64,000 bases of DNA from Paucibacter_B soli (GTDB lineage: Bacteria > Pseudomonadota > Gammaproteobacteria > Burkholderiales > Burkholderiaceae_C): contig NZ_JBBHJW010000005.1 in assembly GCF_037482845.1 (NCBI RefSeq), positions 310,001 to 374,000 on the forward strand, read 5' to 3'. Below, one piece after another: positions 42,930 through 51,910 of this stretch. The translations under genes were made by a program, and so were the position numbers. The notes below the pieces were generated by a model. It was given only the letters and a program-made list of their open reading frames with translations. It did not search any database and was not told the origin of the DNA. The first letter of the stretch is position 1; each line of letters opens with the position of its first letter.

Positions 42930-45674
42930 CTATTGTCCCCGCGCCAGCGCCTCGAATTCCGCCAGCGGCATGGGCCGGGCGAAGAAATAGCCCTGGAAGG
43001 CGTGACAGCCCTGGCCGCGCAGGGCCTGCAACTGGGCCTCGGTTTCCACGCCCTCGGCAATCACCGCCAGCCCCAGGCTGTCGCCCAGCTGTATCACCGC
43101 GCGCGCGATCGCCAGGGCATTCGGCTCGGTGAGCAGGTCGCGCACAAAGCTCTGGTCGATCTTGAGCTGGTCCAGCGGCAGGCGCTTCAGATAGGCCAGC
43201 GAGGAATAGCCGGTGCCGAAATCGTCCAGCGAGAAACGCAGGCCCAGGCGGCGCAGCTCGCCCATCAGCGCGATCACCGCCTCCACGTCTTCCACCAGGG
43301 CGCTTTCGGTGAGTTCGAGCTTGAGCTTGTCGGTGGGCGCGCCGCTGCGCGCCAGCAACTGTTGCATAAAGCCTAGAAAACCCTTCTGGCGGAACTGGTG
43401 CGCGCTCAGGTTCACCGCCAGGCTGAGCCCGGCCAACGCAGGCTCCTGCGCCCAGGCGCTGAGCTGGGCGCAGCTCTGCTGCAGCACCCATTCGCCCAGC
43501 TGGCCGATCACGCCGCAATGCTCGGCCAGCGGGATGAAGCGCGCCGGCGAGATCCAGCCGCGTTGCGGATGCTGCCAGCGCAGCAGCGCCTCGGCACCCA
43601 GCAGCCGGCCCTCGGCATCGACCTGTGGCTGGTAGTACAGCTCGAACTGCTGGTAGTTCACCGCCTGGCGCAGGTCGGCCTCCAGCAGGGCCAGCTCGGC
43701 CATCGCGGCCTGGGTCACCGGATCGAAGAAACACAGCCGGTTGCGCCCTCCCGCCTTGGCCTGGTACAGCGCATGGTCGGCATGCTTGAGCAGCTCCTCG
43801 GCGCTGGCCTCGGCCTCGCCCCACATCACGATACCGATGCTGGGTGTGCTGTGATGCACGGCATCATCCAGTTGATAAGGCTGGCCCAGCACGCGCAGCA
43901 GCTTCTCGGCGGCGGCCTCGGCGTGCAGGGCGGCGCGTTGCGCGTCCTGACCGAGATCCTGCAGCAGCACCACGAACTCGTCGCCGCCCCAGCGCGCCAC
44001 CGTATCCTCGGCGCGCAGCGAGGCCTGCAGGCGCTTGGCCACGGCCTGCAGCATGCGGTCGCCCATGCCATGGCCCAGGGTGTCGTTGAGCGACTTGAAG
44101 TTGTCCAGGTCGATGAACAGCACCGCGCCGTGGCGCGCGCCGCGCCGGCTGGCGGCCAGCGCCTGGTGCAGGCGGTCCAGCAGCAGGCGGCGGTTCGGCA
44201 ACTCGGTGAGGGGGTCGTAGAAGGCCAGCTGCTCGATCGCCGCCTCGGCGCGCTTGCGCTCGGTGATGTCGCGCGTCAGGCCGATGAAGAGCGGCTCGCC
44301 GTCGCGTTCGATGTGCGAGACCGCCAGGCTCATCGGAAAACTCTGCCCGTCCTTGCGCAGGCCGCTGACATCGCGGCCCAGCCCGATCACATGCGGCGCA
44401 CCGCCTTCGAGGTAACGCTTGATGTGCGCGTCGTGCTGGCTGCGCTCGGGCTCGGCCATGAGGCGGTTGACCTTCTGGCCCAGCAGCTCGGCCTCCTGGT
44501 AGCCGAACATGCGGCAGGCCGCCGGGTTGATCGAGGCGATCAGTCCGTGACGGTCGATGGTGACGACGCCGTCGACCATATTGTCGAGGATGGCCTGGGT
44601 CTGCTCGGCCTGCGCGCGCAGCGCCTGCGCGGCCTGCCGGTGCAGCCGCGTCAGCAGGCGGCGGCGGCGCTGCCAGAGCCACAGCGCCAGGGCCGCGCCC
44701 AGGCTCAGCGCCAGGCCCAGCTGCAGCAGCGCCTGGCGCTGGCGCAGCCAGGGTGCCTCGACGCTGGCCAGCGTGCGCCCGACCGCCACCAGCAATTGCT
44801 TGTCGGCATGCAGGCCGGCGGGACGCAGGCTGCGGGTCGCCACCAGGCGCAAGTCGTTGGTGAGGCGCGAATGCGTCAGCTGCAGGCTGGCCTCACGCCC
44901 TTCGCTGAGGTGCTGCTGGAGGATCGAACCCGGCCGTTCCAGCAGGTTGCGGTCCATCAACTCCGGGCGTTCGGGCGCCAGCGTGAACAGCAAGCCGTCC
45001 TGGTGCGCCAGCGCCGCCCAGGTCTGTTCGGAGGGTTGGGCGGTCTGCAGCACGAGGCTGAAGTAATGCGGGTCCAGCAGGGCCAGCACCAGGCCGATGG
45101 GCCGGTCGCGGTGATCGAACAGCAGGCGGGCCAGGCTGATGCAGTGCGCGGCCAGCGGGTCCTGCAGCGGCGGCGAGACATAGAGCAGGGCGGGCTGCGG
45201 CTGCTCGCGCAAGGCCAGCACGGCCCGGTGCTGGCGCAGGTCCAGCTGCAGCAGGTCGACATGCGAACTGGCCTGCACCTGGCCATGCGCATCCAGCAGC
45301 AGCAAGGCTCGCACGCCCGGCATGGCCTGGGTCAGGGTGCGCATCAAGGTCTCGCCATCCTGCTGCATCAGGCCTTGGCGCCAGCCGGGCGCCTGCGAGG
45401 CCACCGTCTGCAGCGCGGCATGGGTGGCAATCATCTGCTGCGCAACAATGCCGTCCAGGGTACGCACCAGGCCTTCGAGCTTCTCGCCCTCGTGGCGGCG
45501 CAACGCCTCCCGTTCATTGGCCAGCCAGCCCAGCGCAAGCGCCCAGGCCAGCGCCAGCACCAGCGCCAGCAAGGCCCAGGCGCGCCAAGGCCTCCAGGGG
45601 CGGCCGGATGGCAGGGCGGAAACGGAGCGGACAGGCATCAAGGGATGCCACGGTACCCAGTCCATGGGCTTCAA
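42930..45674 (-). CDS. PAS-GGDEF-EAL sensor protein for cyclic di-GMP
   Basis: A 914-residue membrane protein. Two helices (about 33-50 and 325-345) flank a periplasmic domain of about 275 residues, dCACHE-like in length. A PAS domain follows (QAILDNMVDGVVTIDRHGLI), then GGDEF at 563-567 with an RxxD inhibitory site (RAED), and EAL at 695-697 with the other catalytic features (AVNLSAHQF, LELTESALVED, LDDFGTGYSSLAYLKRLP, KIDQSFV, VIAEGVET). Both output domains keep their key residues, so either synthesis or breakdown of cyclic di-GMP is possible. It lies 25 bases upstream of the RlmL gene and 28 after rpoN on the same strand. Confidence 0.94.
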   Translation of the reverse strand: MKPMDWVPWHPLMPVRSVSALPSGRPWRPWRAWALLALVLALAWALALGWLANEREALRRHEGEKLEGLVRTLDGIVAQQMIATHAALQTVASQAPGWRQGLMQQDGETLMRTLTQAMPGVRALLLLDAHGQVQASSHVDLLQLDLRQHRAVLALREQPQPALLYVSPPLQDPLAAHCISLARLLFDHRDRPIGLVLALLDPHYFSLVLQTAQPSEQTWAALAHQDGLLFTLAPERPELMDRNLLERPGSILQQHLSEGREASLQLTHSRLTNDLRLVATRSLRPAGLHADKQLLVAVGRTLASVEAPWLRQRQALLQLGLALSLGAALALWLWQRRRRLLTRLHRQAAQALRAQAEQTQAILDNMVDGVVTIDRHGLIASINPAACRMFGYQEAELLGQKVNRLMAEPERSQHDAHIKRYLEGGAPHVIGLGRDVSGLRKDGQSFPMSLAVSHIERDGEPLFIGLTRDITERKRAEAAIEQLAFYDPLTELPNRRLLLDRLHQALAASRRGARHGAVLFIDLDNFKSLNDTLGHGMGDRMLQAVAKRLQASLRAEDTVARWGGDEFVVLLQDLGQDAQRAALHAEAAAEKLLRVLGQPYQLDDAVHHSTPSIGIVMWGEAEASAEELLKHADHALYQAKAGGRNRLCFFDPVTQAAMAELALLEADLRQAVNYQQFELYYQPQVDAEGRLLGAEALLRWQHPQRGWISPARFIPLAEHCGVIGQLGEWVLQQSCAQLSAWAQEPALAGLSLAVNLSAHQFRQKGFLGFMQQLLARSGAPTDKLKLELTESALVEDVEAVIALMGELRRLGLRFSLDDFGTGYSSLAYLKRLPLDQLKIDQSFVRDLLTEPNALAIARAVIQLGDSLGLAVIAEGVETEAQLQALRGQGCHAFQGYFFARPMPLAEFEALARGQ

Positions 45675-45702
45675 AGCTTGATGCTTCTCAAGCTGAGTCG
45701 AG

Positions 45703-47214
45703 CTACATGGCCTTGCGCAGGTTGGCCGGGGCGATCTTCAGCGCCTCACGGTACTTCGCCACGGTGCGGCGCGCCACCTGGATGCCCTGCTCCTCCAGCA
45801 TGCTGGACAGCTGGCTGTCCGAGAGCGGCTTGCCGGCATCCTCGGCGGCCACGAACTGCTTGATGAGGGCGCGCACCGCGGTGCTGGAGGCATTGCCGCC
45901 CGCCTCGGTGTTGAGCCCCGAGCCGAAGAAGTACTTGAGCTCGAAGGTGCCCCAGGGCGTGGCCATGTATTTGGCGGTGGTCACGCGCGAGATGGTGGAC
46001 TCGTGCAGGCCCAGCTCATCGGCGATCTCGCGCAGCACCAGCGGCTTCATGGCCAGCTCGCCATGCGAGAAGAAACCCTTCTGGCGCTCGACGATGGCCT
46101 CGGAGACGCGCAGGATGGTGTCGAAGCGCTGCTGGATGTTCTTGATGAACCAGCGCGCTTCCTGCAGCTGCGTGCCCAGCGGCGAATTGCTGACGCCGCC
46201 GCGCGTCTGGCGCAGCGCCTGAGCGTAAAGCTCGTTGATGCGCAGCTTGGGCATGACGTCGGGGTTGAGCGTGACGCGAAAACCCCGGCCGGACTTGCGC
46301 ACGATCACGTCCGGCACCACCGCCGCCGCCTCGCTGCGCGCGAACTGGCGGCCCGGCTTGGGCTCCAGCTCGGTGATCATGCCCTGGGCCTCGCGCAGCA
46401 AGGCCTCGTCGGCGCCGGTGAGCGACATCAGGCGCCTTAGGTCGCGCCTGGCCAGCAGCTCCAGGTATTGCTTGCAGATCAGGATCGCCACCACCTGGGC
46501 CTGGCTGCGCGGCTTGACGCGCAACTGCAGGATCAGGCATTCGGACAGATTGCGCGCGCCCACGCCCACCGGCTCCAGGCTCTGCAGCCACTTGAGCGCG
46601 CATTTGAGCGTGTCCAGCAGCTCCTCGCGCGCCTCGGCATCGGCGTCAACGCCCGCGAGCGCCTCGGCGAGCTCTTCCAGGCTGTCTTCCAGATAGCCGT
46701 CTTCGTTGAGCGACTCGATCAGCACCATCAGCGCGGCGCGGTCGGTCTGGCTCAGCTGCATGCCGGCGAGCTGGGCGTTCAGATGCTCCTGCAGCGAGAT
46801 GCCGGGGCCCTGCTGTTCGGGGCGCTCGCCTTCGTCGTCGCCACTGCCGCTGCCGGGGGTTTCTCGGATGCCGTCGAAGTCGTCGCGCTCGGTGCCGTTC
46901 TCCCAGTCGTCGCGCTCGGTGGTGCCGAAGTCCTCGCCCTTGATCTCGGCCACTGACTCGCCATCGCCGCTGCTCTCCGCGCTGGTTTCGGCCGCCGCGC
47001 CCTCGTCGCGCTGCAGCGGCGCCGCCGCATCCAGACGCAGCGGTGCGGCCTCGCCAAACTCCTCGTCGGTTTCCAGCAGCGGGTTGCTGGTGAGCATCTG
47101 CTCCACCTCCTGGTTCAGCTCCAGGGTGGAGAGCTGCAGCAGACGGATCGACTGCTGCAACTGCGGCGTCAGCGACAGATGCTGGGAGAGGCGTACCTGC
47201 AGCGACGGCTTCAT
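45703..47214 (-). CDS. rpoN: RNA polymerase sigma-54 factor
   Basis: Alternative sigma factor for -24/-12 promoters that need AAA+ activators. The 503 residues begin MKPSLQVRLSQHLSLTPQL (activator-interacting region I), followed by a long acidic, Ser/Gly-rich region II (about 55-140), the core-binding domain (LNEDGYLEDSLEEL, LEPVGVGARNLSECL), the helix-turn-helix (GLHESTISRVTTAKYMATPWG) and the RpoN box ARRTVAKYREAL near the C-terminus. The order lptA-lptB-rpoN is conserved in many Proteobacteria. It lies six bases after lptB. Confidence 0.97.
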   Translation of the reverse strand: MKPSLQVRLSQHLSLTPQLQQSIRLLQLSTLELNQEVEQMLTSNPLLETDEEFGEAAPLRLDAAAPLQRDEGAAAETSAESSGDGESVAEIKGEDFGTTERDDWENGTERDDFDGIRETPGSGSGDDEGERPEQQGPGISLQEHLNAQLAGMQLSQTDRAALMVLIESLNEDGYLEDSLEELAEALAGVDADAEAREELLDTLKCALKWLQSLEPVGVGARNLSECLILQLRVKPRSQAQVVAILICKQYLELLARRDLRRLMSLTGADEALLREAQGMITELEPKPGRQFARSEAAAVVPDVIVRKSGRGFRVTLNPDVMPKLRINELYAQALRQTRGGVSNSPLGTQLQEARWFIKNIQQRFDTILRVSEAIVERQKGFFSHGELAMKPLVLREIADELGLHESTISRVTTAKYMATPWGTFELKYFFGSGLNTEAGGNASSTAVRALIKQFVAAEDAGKPLSDSQLSSMLEEQGIQVARRTVAKYREALKIAPANLRKAM

Positions 47215-47220
47215 CGCGTC

Positions 47221-48000
47221 TTACATGCGGAAGTTTTCGCCGAGATAGACCTTGCGCACGTCCGGGTTCTCGACGATCTCTTGCGGGGTGCCCTCGGCCA
47301 GCACGGCGCCCTCGCTGATGATGTAGGCGCGGTCGCAGATGCCCAGGGTCTCGCGCACATTGTGGTCGGTGATCAGCACCCCGATGCCGCGCGCCTTCAG
47401 GAAGCTGATGATGCGTTGGATCTCCAGCACCGCAATCGGGTCAACGCCGGCGAAGGGCTCGTCCAGCAGGATGAAGCGCGGCTGCGTGGCCAGGGCGCGC
47501 GCGATCTCGACGCGGCGCCGCTCGCCGCCCGAGAGCGCGGGCGCCGGGCTGTCGCGCAGCTTTTCGATGCTCAGCTCGTGCAGCAGGGTATCCAGCGCGG
47601 CATCGATGCGGGCGCGGGGCCAGGCCTTGCCATGGTCGTCAAGCTGCAATTCCAGCACCGCGCGGATGTTTTCCTCCACCGTGAGCTTGCGGAAGATCGA
47701 GGCCTCCTGCGGCAGATAGCTCAGGCCCAGGCGCGCGCGCTGGTGGATGGGCAGGCGCTGCACCGGCCGGCCGTCGATGCGGATCTCGCCGGCATCGGCG
47801 CGCACCAGGCCCACGATCATGTAGAAGCTGGTGGTCTTGCCGGCCCCGTTTGGGCCCAGCAGGCCCACCACCTCGCCGCTGTGCACGTCCACATGCACGT
47901 TCTTGACGACGCGGCGCACGCCGTAGGTCTTTTGCAGGCCTTCGGCCTCCAGCCGGCTGGGGGCGATGCCGGTCTCGAGCGCCGGGGTGTGCTGCGTCAT
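47221..48000 (-). CDS. lptB: LPS export ATPase LptB
   Basis: ATPase of the LptB2FG transporter that extracts lipopolysaccharide from the inner membrane. The 259-residue protein has Walker A GPNGAGKTTSFYM, Q-loop YLPQEASIFRKL (a hallmark of LptB), signature LSGGERRRVEIARALA, Walker B FILLDEPFAGVDPIAV and H-loop VLITDHNVRETL, ending VYLGENFRM. The N-terminus is about 15-20 residues longer than E. coli LptB (THTPALETGIAPSRLEAEG), but the overlap with lptA (ATGA) supports the start used. lptF and lptG are not in the window. Confidence 0.97.
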   Translation of the reverse strand: MTQHTPALETGIAPSRLEAEGLQKTYGVRRVVKNVHVDVHSGEVVGLLGPNGAGKTTSFYMIVGLVRADAGEIRIDGRPVQRLPIHQRARLGLSYLPQEASIFRKLTVEENIRAVLELQLDDHGKAWPRARIDAALDTLLHELSIEKLRDSPAPALSGGERRRVEIARALATQPRFILLDEPFAGVDPIAVLEIQRIISFLKARGIGVLITDHNVRETLGICDRAYIISEGAVLAEGTPQEIVENPDVRKVYLGENFRM

Positions 48001-48668
48001 GGAGAGGAAGGCTTGCGCGGGCTGGTCTGCAGGGTCGGGCTGGTTTGCAGCGGCAGCGGGGCGGAGGCGGCAGCAGGCGCCGCGCTGCCCTCGGCGCCGC
48101 TGGCGGCCCTGGGCATCAGCACCACGCGCACGCGGCCGCTGGGATGCGGCGAGGCCAGGCCGCCGTCGACACTGAAGACCTCGCTGCGGTTGTCGTAGAC
48201 GATCAGCGCACCGGTGATCTCGTCGGCCACCGTGTCGCCGCGCACGCGGCGCACCACCGCGTTGCCGACGAAGCGTACCGTGTCGGAGCGGCTGTCGTAT
48301 TCGAGCTGGTCGGCCGTGCCCTCGATGGCCTCGCCGGCTACGTCGCGCGCCTGGCGGAACTGCACCGGCCGGCCGGTCTCGCCGCTGGCGTAGGCCTGGT
48401 GGTAGCCGTCCGAGGTCTCACGCACATCCATGCGCTCGGCCTTCAGCAGCATGCTGCCCTTGCTGAGGATCACATTGCCGTTGAACTCGGTGCGCTGGTT
48501 CACCACATCGAGCCGGCCGCCGCGCTCCGAGCTGATGTTGAGGGGCTTGTTGCGGTCGGCCTTCTCGGCGCGCGCCAGCCCTGCGGCCAGCAGGGCTGCA
48601 AGGCACGCGCAGCACAGCAGGCTGCGGGCGGAGATCGAGCTGGACGTGGCGGTAGGCATAGGCGGCAT
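47997..48668 (-). CDS. lptA: LPS transport periplasmic protein LptA
   Basis: Periplasmic bridge protein carrying lipopolysaccharide between the inner and outer membranes. The 223-residue precursor has a signal peptide (LLCCACLAALLAAGLARA), the OstA-type domain (NISSERGGRLDVVNQRTEFNG, GNVILSKGSMLLKAERMDV, DQLEYDSRSDTVRFVGNAVV, TGALIVYDNRSEVFSV) and a low-complexity Ala/Ser/Pro tail after about residue 195. ATGs at 48668 and 48659 are both possible. It overlaps lptB by four bases. lptC, usually just upstream, is absent: the gene before it is a DsbA homologue. Confidence 0.92.
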   Translation of the reverse strand: MPPMPTATSSSISARSLLCCACLAALLAAGLARAEKADRNKPLNISSERGGRLDVVNQRTEFNGNVILSKGSMLLKAERMDVRETSDGYHQAYASGETGRPVQFRQARDVAGEAIEGTADQLEYDSRSDTVRFVGNAVVRRVRGDTVADEITGALIVYDNRSEVFSVDGGLASPHPSGRVRVVLMPRAASGAEGSAAPAAASAPLPLQTSPTLQTSPRKPSSP

Positions 48669-48718
48669 AGAACTTGCAGGCCATTCTAGGGCCTGGACGA
48701 GCCGCTAATGGGAAGGAC

Positions 48719-49381
48719 TCAGCCCTTCCTGATTTTCTGTACCAGGAAATCGGTCACGCTGAGCGCGCGGCGGCCCCCCTCGATCTCGGGCAGGCGTTCG
48801 CCACCGGCGGCAATGCTGGGCGAGGTCAGGAAGCGGCCGCCGATGCCGATCGCGGGCACGCCATCGATGCGGTAGGCCTCGCTGAGCTTCTCGGCCTGCT
48901 GGCACTTGGTGTTGACGCCGAAGGAGTTGTAGGCGTCCTGGTACTTGGCCGGGTCGACGCCCAGTTTGGCCAGGAAGTCGGCCTGGTTCTTGGCGCTGTC
49001 GAGTGCCTGGCCCTGCTGGTGCATGGCGGCGAAGATGGCCGGGCGCACCTGGGCCTCCTTGCCCATCGCCTCCAGCGCATAGAACATGCGCTGGTGGATC
49101 TTCACATTGGCGCGGAAGGCCACATGCACCTTGCGGAAGCTCACATCGGCCGGCAGTTGCTGGGCCCAGGCCTCGATGGCCGGCTCGAAGGCATAGCAAT
49201 GCGGGCAGCCATACCAGAAGAACTCGACGATCTCGATCTTGCCCGGGGTGGTGGGCAGGGCCTGCGAGAGCTTCTGGTAATGCTTGCCCTCGATCGGGCC
49301 GCCTTGGGCCAGCGCCAGGCCGGGCAGGCCGGCCGCCAGGGCTGTCAGACCGAGTTGGGCTGAAAAGTCGCGACGCTTCAT
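48719..49381 (-). CDS. dsbA: Periplasmic thiol:disulfide oxidoreductase DsbA
   Basis: DsbA introduces disulfide bonds into exported proteins and is recharged by DsbB. The 220-residue precursor begins MKRRDFSAQLGLTALAAG, a signal peptide with a twin-arginine-like RRDF start, ending ALAQ. The thioredoxin fold has the active site EFFWYGCPHCYAF (Cys59-Pro-His-Cys62), a helical insert, and the cis-Pro loop GVPAIGIGG. The CPHC dipeptide is the strongly oxidising DsbA type. It follows the SPOR-domain gene on the same strand after 70 bases. Its activity would serve the Cys-rich exported proteins found elsewhere in the window. Confidence 0.94.
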   Translation of the reverse strand: MKRRDFSAQLGLTALAAGLPGLALAQGGPIEGKHYQKLSQALPTTPGKIEIVEFFWYGCPHCYAFEPAIEAWAQQLPADVSFRKVHVAFRANVKIHQRMFYALEAMGKEAQVRPAIFAAMHQQGQALDSAKNQADFLAKLGVDPAKYQDAYNSFGVNTKCQQAEKLSEAYRIDGVPAIGIGGRFLTSPSIAAGGERLPEIEGGRRALSVTDFLVQKIRKG

Positions 49382-49451
49382 GCTGAATTTCCTCTGTAGG
49401 TGACGCTGAGCAGCGGGCCATTCTCACCCGGCTTGCTTAGGCGATTCTTTA

Positions 49452-50117
49452 TCAACGCTGAACCCGTACCAGATTGGCCTCGAAGCCGGCCGCTTCGATC
49501 TTGCGCTGCAGTCCCTCGGCCTCGTCGCGCGCCTCCATCGGGCCCACGCGCACCCGGTAGACGGGGCGGCCGGATTGCTCCTTCTCGAACACCTTGGCGC
49601 TGAAGCCCTGGATCGCCAGCTTGGCACGCTGCGCCTCGGCGTCGTCGGTCTTGGTATAGGCGCCCGCCTGCACGAAGTAGATGTAGGGATCGGCGGCCGG
49701 GGCGCTCGCGGCCGCTGCCTTCTCGGCCGCCTTGTCGGCGGGCTTGGCCTTGGCGGACGCACTGGCGGCGGGTGCGGCAGCGCTGGCGGCCGGGGCCGGC
49801 GCGGCTGCCGCGGGCGCAGTCACCACCGGGGGCGCCGGCGTCGTCACCGCGGGCGCGCCACCCCCAACCACGCCGCTGGCGACCTTGGCGGCGGCCTTGC
49901 CGGCCAGCGGGGCGTTGGGATCCCAGTTGCGGTTGCGCGCGGCCTCCTGCGCGTCCTGCTCGGCGGTGCGCTGCGGCACCTTGTCGACGAAGGGGATGGG
50001 CACCTTGGTGATGTAGAGCGCCACCCCCAGCGCCACCGCCAGGCCCAGCAGCAGGCCGACGATCAGCCCGAGGACGAAACCACCACGCTCACTGCCGCTT
50101 TTATTCGCACCGCTCAT
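49452..50117 (-). CDS. SPOR-domain membrane protein (FtsN-like)
   Basis: A 221-residue bitopic protein: short cytoplasmic tail (SGANKSGSERGG), one membrane helix (FVLGLIVGLLLGLAVALGVALY, about 14-33), a long Ala/Pro-rich periplasmic linker (about 60-140), and a C-terminal SPOR domain (YFVQAGAYTKTDDAEAQRAKL, RVRVGPMEARDEAEGLQRKI) that binds denuded septal peptidoglycan. It resembles FtsN in plan, though an essential FtsN segment is not evident. It overlaps the argS stop by four bases, a pairing (argS then SPOR protein, then dsbA) that is common in Burkholderiales. Confidence 0.9.
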   Translation of the reverse strand: MSGANKSGSERGGFVLGLIVGLLLGLAVALGVALYITKVPIPFVDKVPQRTAEQDAQEAARNRNWDPNAPLAGKAAAKVASGVVGGGAPAVTTPAPPVVTAPAAAAPAPAASAAAPAASASAKAKPADKAAEKAAAASAPAADPYIYFVQAGAYTKTDDAEAQRAKLAIQGFSAKVFEKEQSGRPVYRVRVGPMEARDEAEGLQRKIEAAGFEANLVRVQR

Positions 50118-51820
50118 GCGTTCTCCGTTTGTTCCCGCGTCATTTGCTCAGGCGCGCTCACGCCCAGTACCGCCAGGGCATTGCGCAGCACCTGGCGCGT
50201 GGCGGCCAGCAGCGCGACGCGGGCGCGCGTCAGCTCGGGCGTCTGATCCAGCACGCGCTCGGCCGCATAGTAGCTGTGATAGGCGCCCGCCAGGTCGCGC
50301 AGGTAGAAGGCCACGTCGTGCGGGGCCAGGTCTTGCGCGGCGCTGGTGAGCATGGCGGGGAAGTCGGCCAGCTTGAGCATCAGCGCGGCCTCGGTGGGGG
50401 CGGTCAGCAGGCTCAGGTCGGCGCCGGCCAGCAGGGCCTCGTCGCCGCCCAGCTCCACCCATTTGCGTATCACCGAGCAGATGCGCGCATGCGCGTACTG
50501 CACATAGAACACCGGGTTCTCGTCGTTCTGCTTCAGCGCCAGGTCCACATCGAAGGTGAATTCGGTGTCGGCCTTGCGGCTGATGAGGAAGAAGCGCACG
50601 GCGTCGCGGCTGGTCCAGTCGATCAGGTCGCGCAGCGTCACATAGGAGCCGGCGCGCTTGGAGATCTTGACCTCCTCGCCACCCTTCATCACGGTGACCA
50701 TCTTGTGCAGCACATAGTCGGGGAAGCCCTGTGGGATGCCCACATTGGCCGCCTGCAGGCCGCCGCGCACGCGCGCCATGGTGCCGTGGTGGTCGGTGCC
50801 CTGCACATTGATGCACTTGGTGTAGCCGCGCTGGAACTTGTCGATGTGATAGGCGACGTCGGGCACGAAGTAGGTGTAGCCCCCCTCGGACTTGCGCATC
50901 ACGCGGTCCTTGTCGTCGCCGTAGTCGGTGGTCTTGAGCCAGAGCGCGCCATCGAACTCGTAGGTCTTGCCATTGGCGATCAGACGGGCGACGGTGTCTT
51001 CGACGCGGCCCGAGCTGTAGAGGCTGGTTTCAAGAAAGTAGTTGTCGAACTTGAGGCCGAAGGCCTGCAGGTCGAGATCCTGCTCATGGCGCAGATAGGC
51101 CACTGCGAACTGGCGGATGCCGTCCAGGTCGTCCACATCGCCCGAGGCGGTGAACTCGCGGTCGTCGGCCTTGACGGTCTTCTTGGCGCGGAAGTCGTCT
51201 GCGATGTCCTGGATGTAGTCGCCGTTGTAAGCGGCATCGGGCCAGCCGGCGTCGCCCGGCTTGAGTCCCTTCAGCCGGCATTGCGTGGAGTTGGCCAGCG
51301 TGGCGATCTGCACGCCGGCGTCGTTGTAGTAGAACTCGCGTGTGACCTGGCTGCCCTGGGTTTGAAACAGACTGCAAATGGCGTCACCAAGTGCGGCCTG
51401 GCGCGCATGGCCCACATGCAGGGGGCCGGTGGGGTTGGCCGAGACGAACTCGACCATCACATGCTGGTCGTTGGCGCCCTGGTGGCCGAAGTGCGCCGCG
51501 GCGCTCAGCACCTCACGCACCACCGCCTGCTTGGCGGCCGGCTTGAGGCGGATATTGATGAAGCCGGGGCCGGCGATTTCCATGGCATCGACCCAGCGCG
51601 CAAAGGCCTCGTGGCGCTGCAGGGCCTCGATCAGCGCTGCGGCAAGCTCGCGCGGATTCTTCTTCAGCGGGCGCGCCAGCTGCATCGCGGCGGTACAGGC
51701 GAGATCGCCATGCGCGGCCTGCTTGGGCGATTCGAAGACCGGGGCCAGGGTGGCGCCGGGGCTCAGTTCTTGGATGGCTGCGCCGAGGGCGGCGAGCAGC
51801 TCCTGCTTGGCTTGGATCAT
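50114..51820 (-). CDS. argS: Arginyl-tRNA synthetase
   Basis: Charges tRNA-Arg. The 568-residue class I enzyme has the N-terminal tRNA D-loop-binding domain (about 1-110), the HIGH-type motif as HVGHARQ after VEFVSANPTGPL, the YKDRVMRKSEGGYTYFVPDVAY region, a KMSKS-like KISKRAGSYVTL, and the helical DALR anticodon-binding domain (YVQYAHARICSV; FYLRDLAGAYHSYYAAERVL). The length is normal. First gene of the leftward argS-SPOR-dsbA group and divergent from the protein kinase gene, with 90 bases between starts. Confidence 0.97.
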   Translation of the reverse strand: MIQAKQELLAALGAAIQELSPGATLAPVFESPKQAAHGDLACTAAMQLARPLKKNPRELAAALIEALQRHEAFARWVDAMEIAGPGFINIRLKPAAKQAVVREVLSAAAHFGHQGANDQHVMVEFVSANPTGPLHVGHARQAALGDAICSLFQTQGSQVTREFYYNDAGVQIATLANSTQCRLKGLKPGDAGWPDAAYNGDYIQDIADDFRAKKTVKADDREFTASGDVDDLDGIRQFAVAYLRHEQDLDLQAFGLKFDNYFLETSLYSSGRVEDTVARLIANGKTYEFDGALWLKTTDYGDDKDRVMRKSEGGYTYFVPDVAYHIDKFQRGYTKCINVQGTDHHGTMARVRGGLQAANVGIPQGFPDYVLHKMVTVMKGGEEVKISKRAGSYVTLRDLIDWTSRDAVRFFLISRKADTEFTFDVDLALKQNDENPVFYVQYAHARICSVIRKWVELGGDEALLAGADLSLLTAPTEAALMLKLADFPAMLTSAAQDLAPHDVAFYLRDLAGAYHSYYAAERVLDQTPELTRARVALLAATRQVLRNALAVLGVSAPEQMTREQTENA

Positions 51821-51910
51821 GGGCGGATTCTACGGGGGCCCATCCCCAAGCCCGACAGCCTCCTCGCCGCTTGCCGGAGGGGCTGGGCTGGGGCAGGATA
51901 CGCCCCACCC

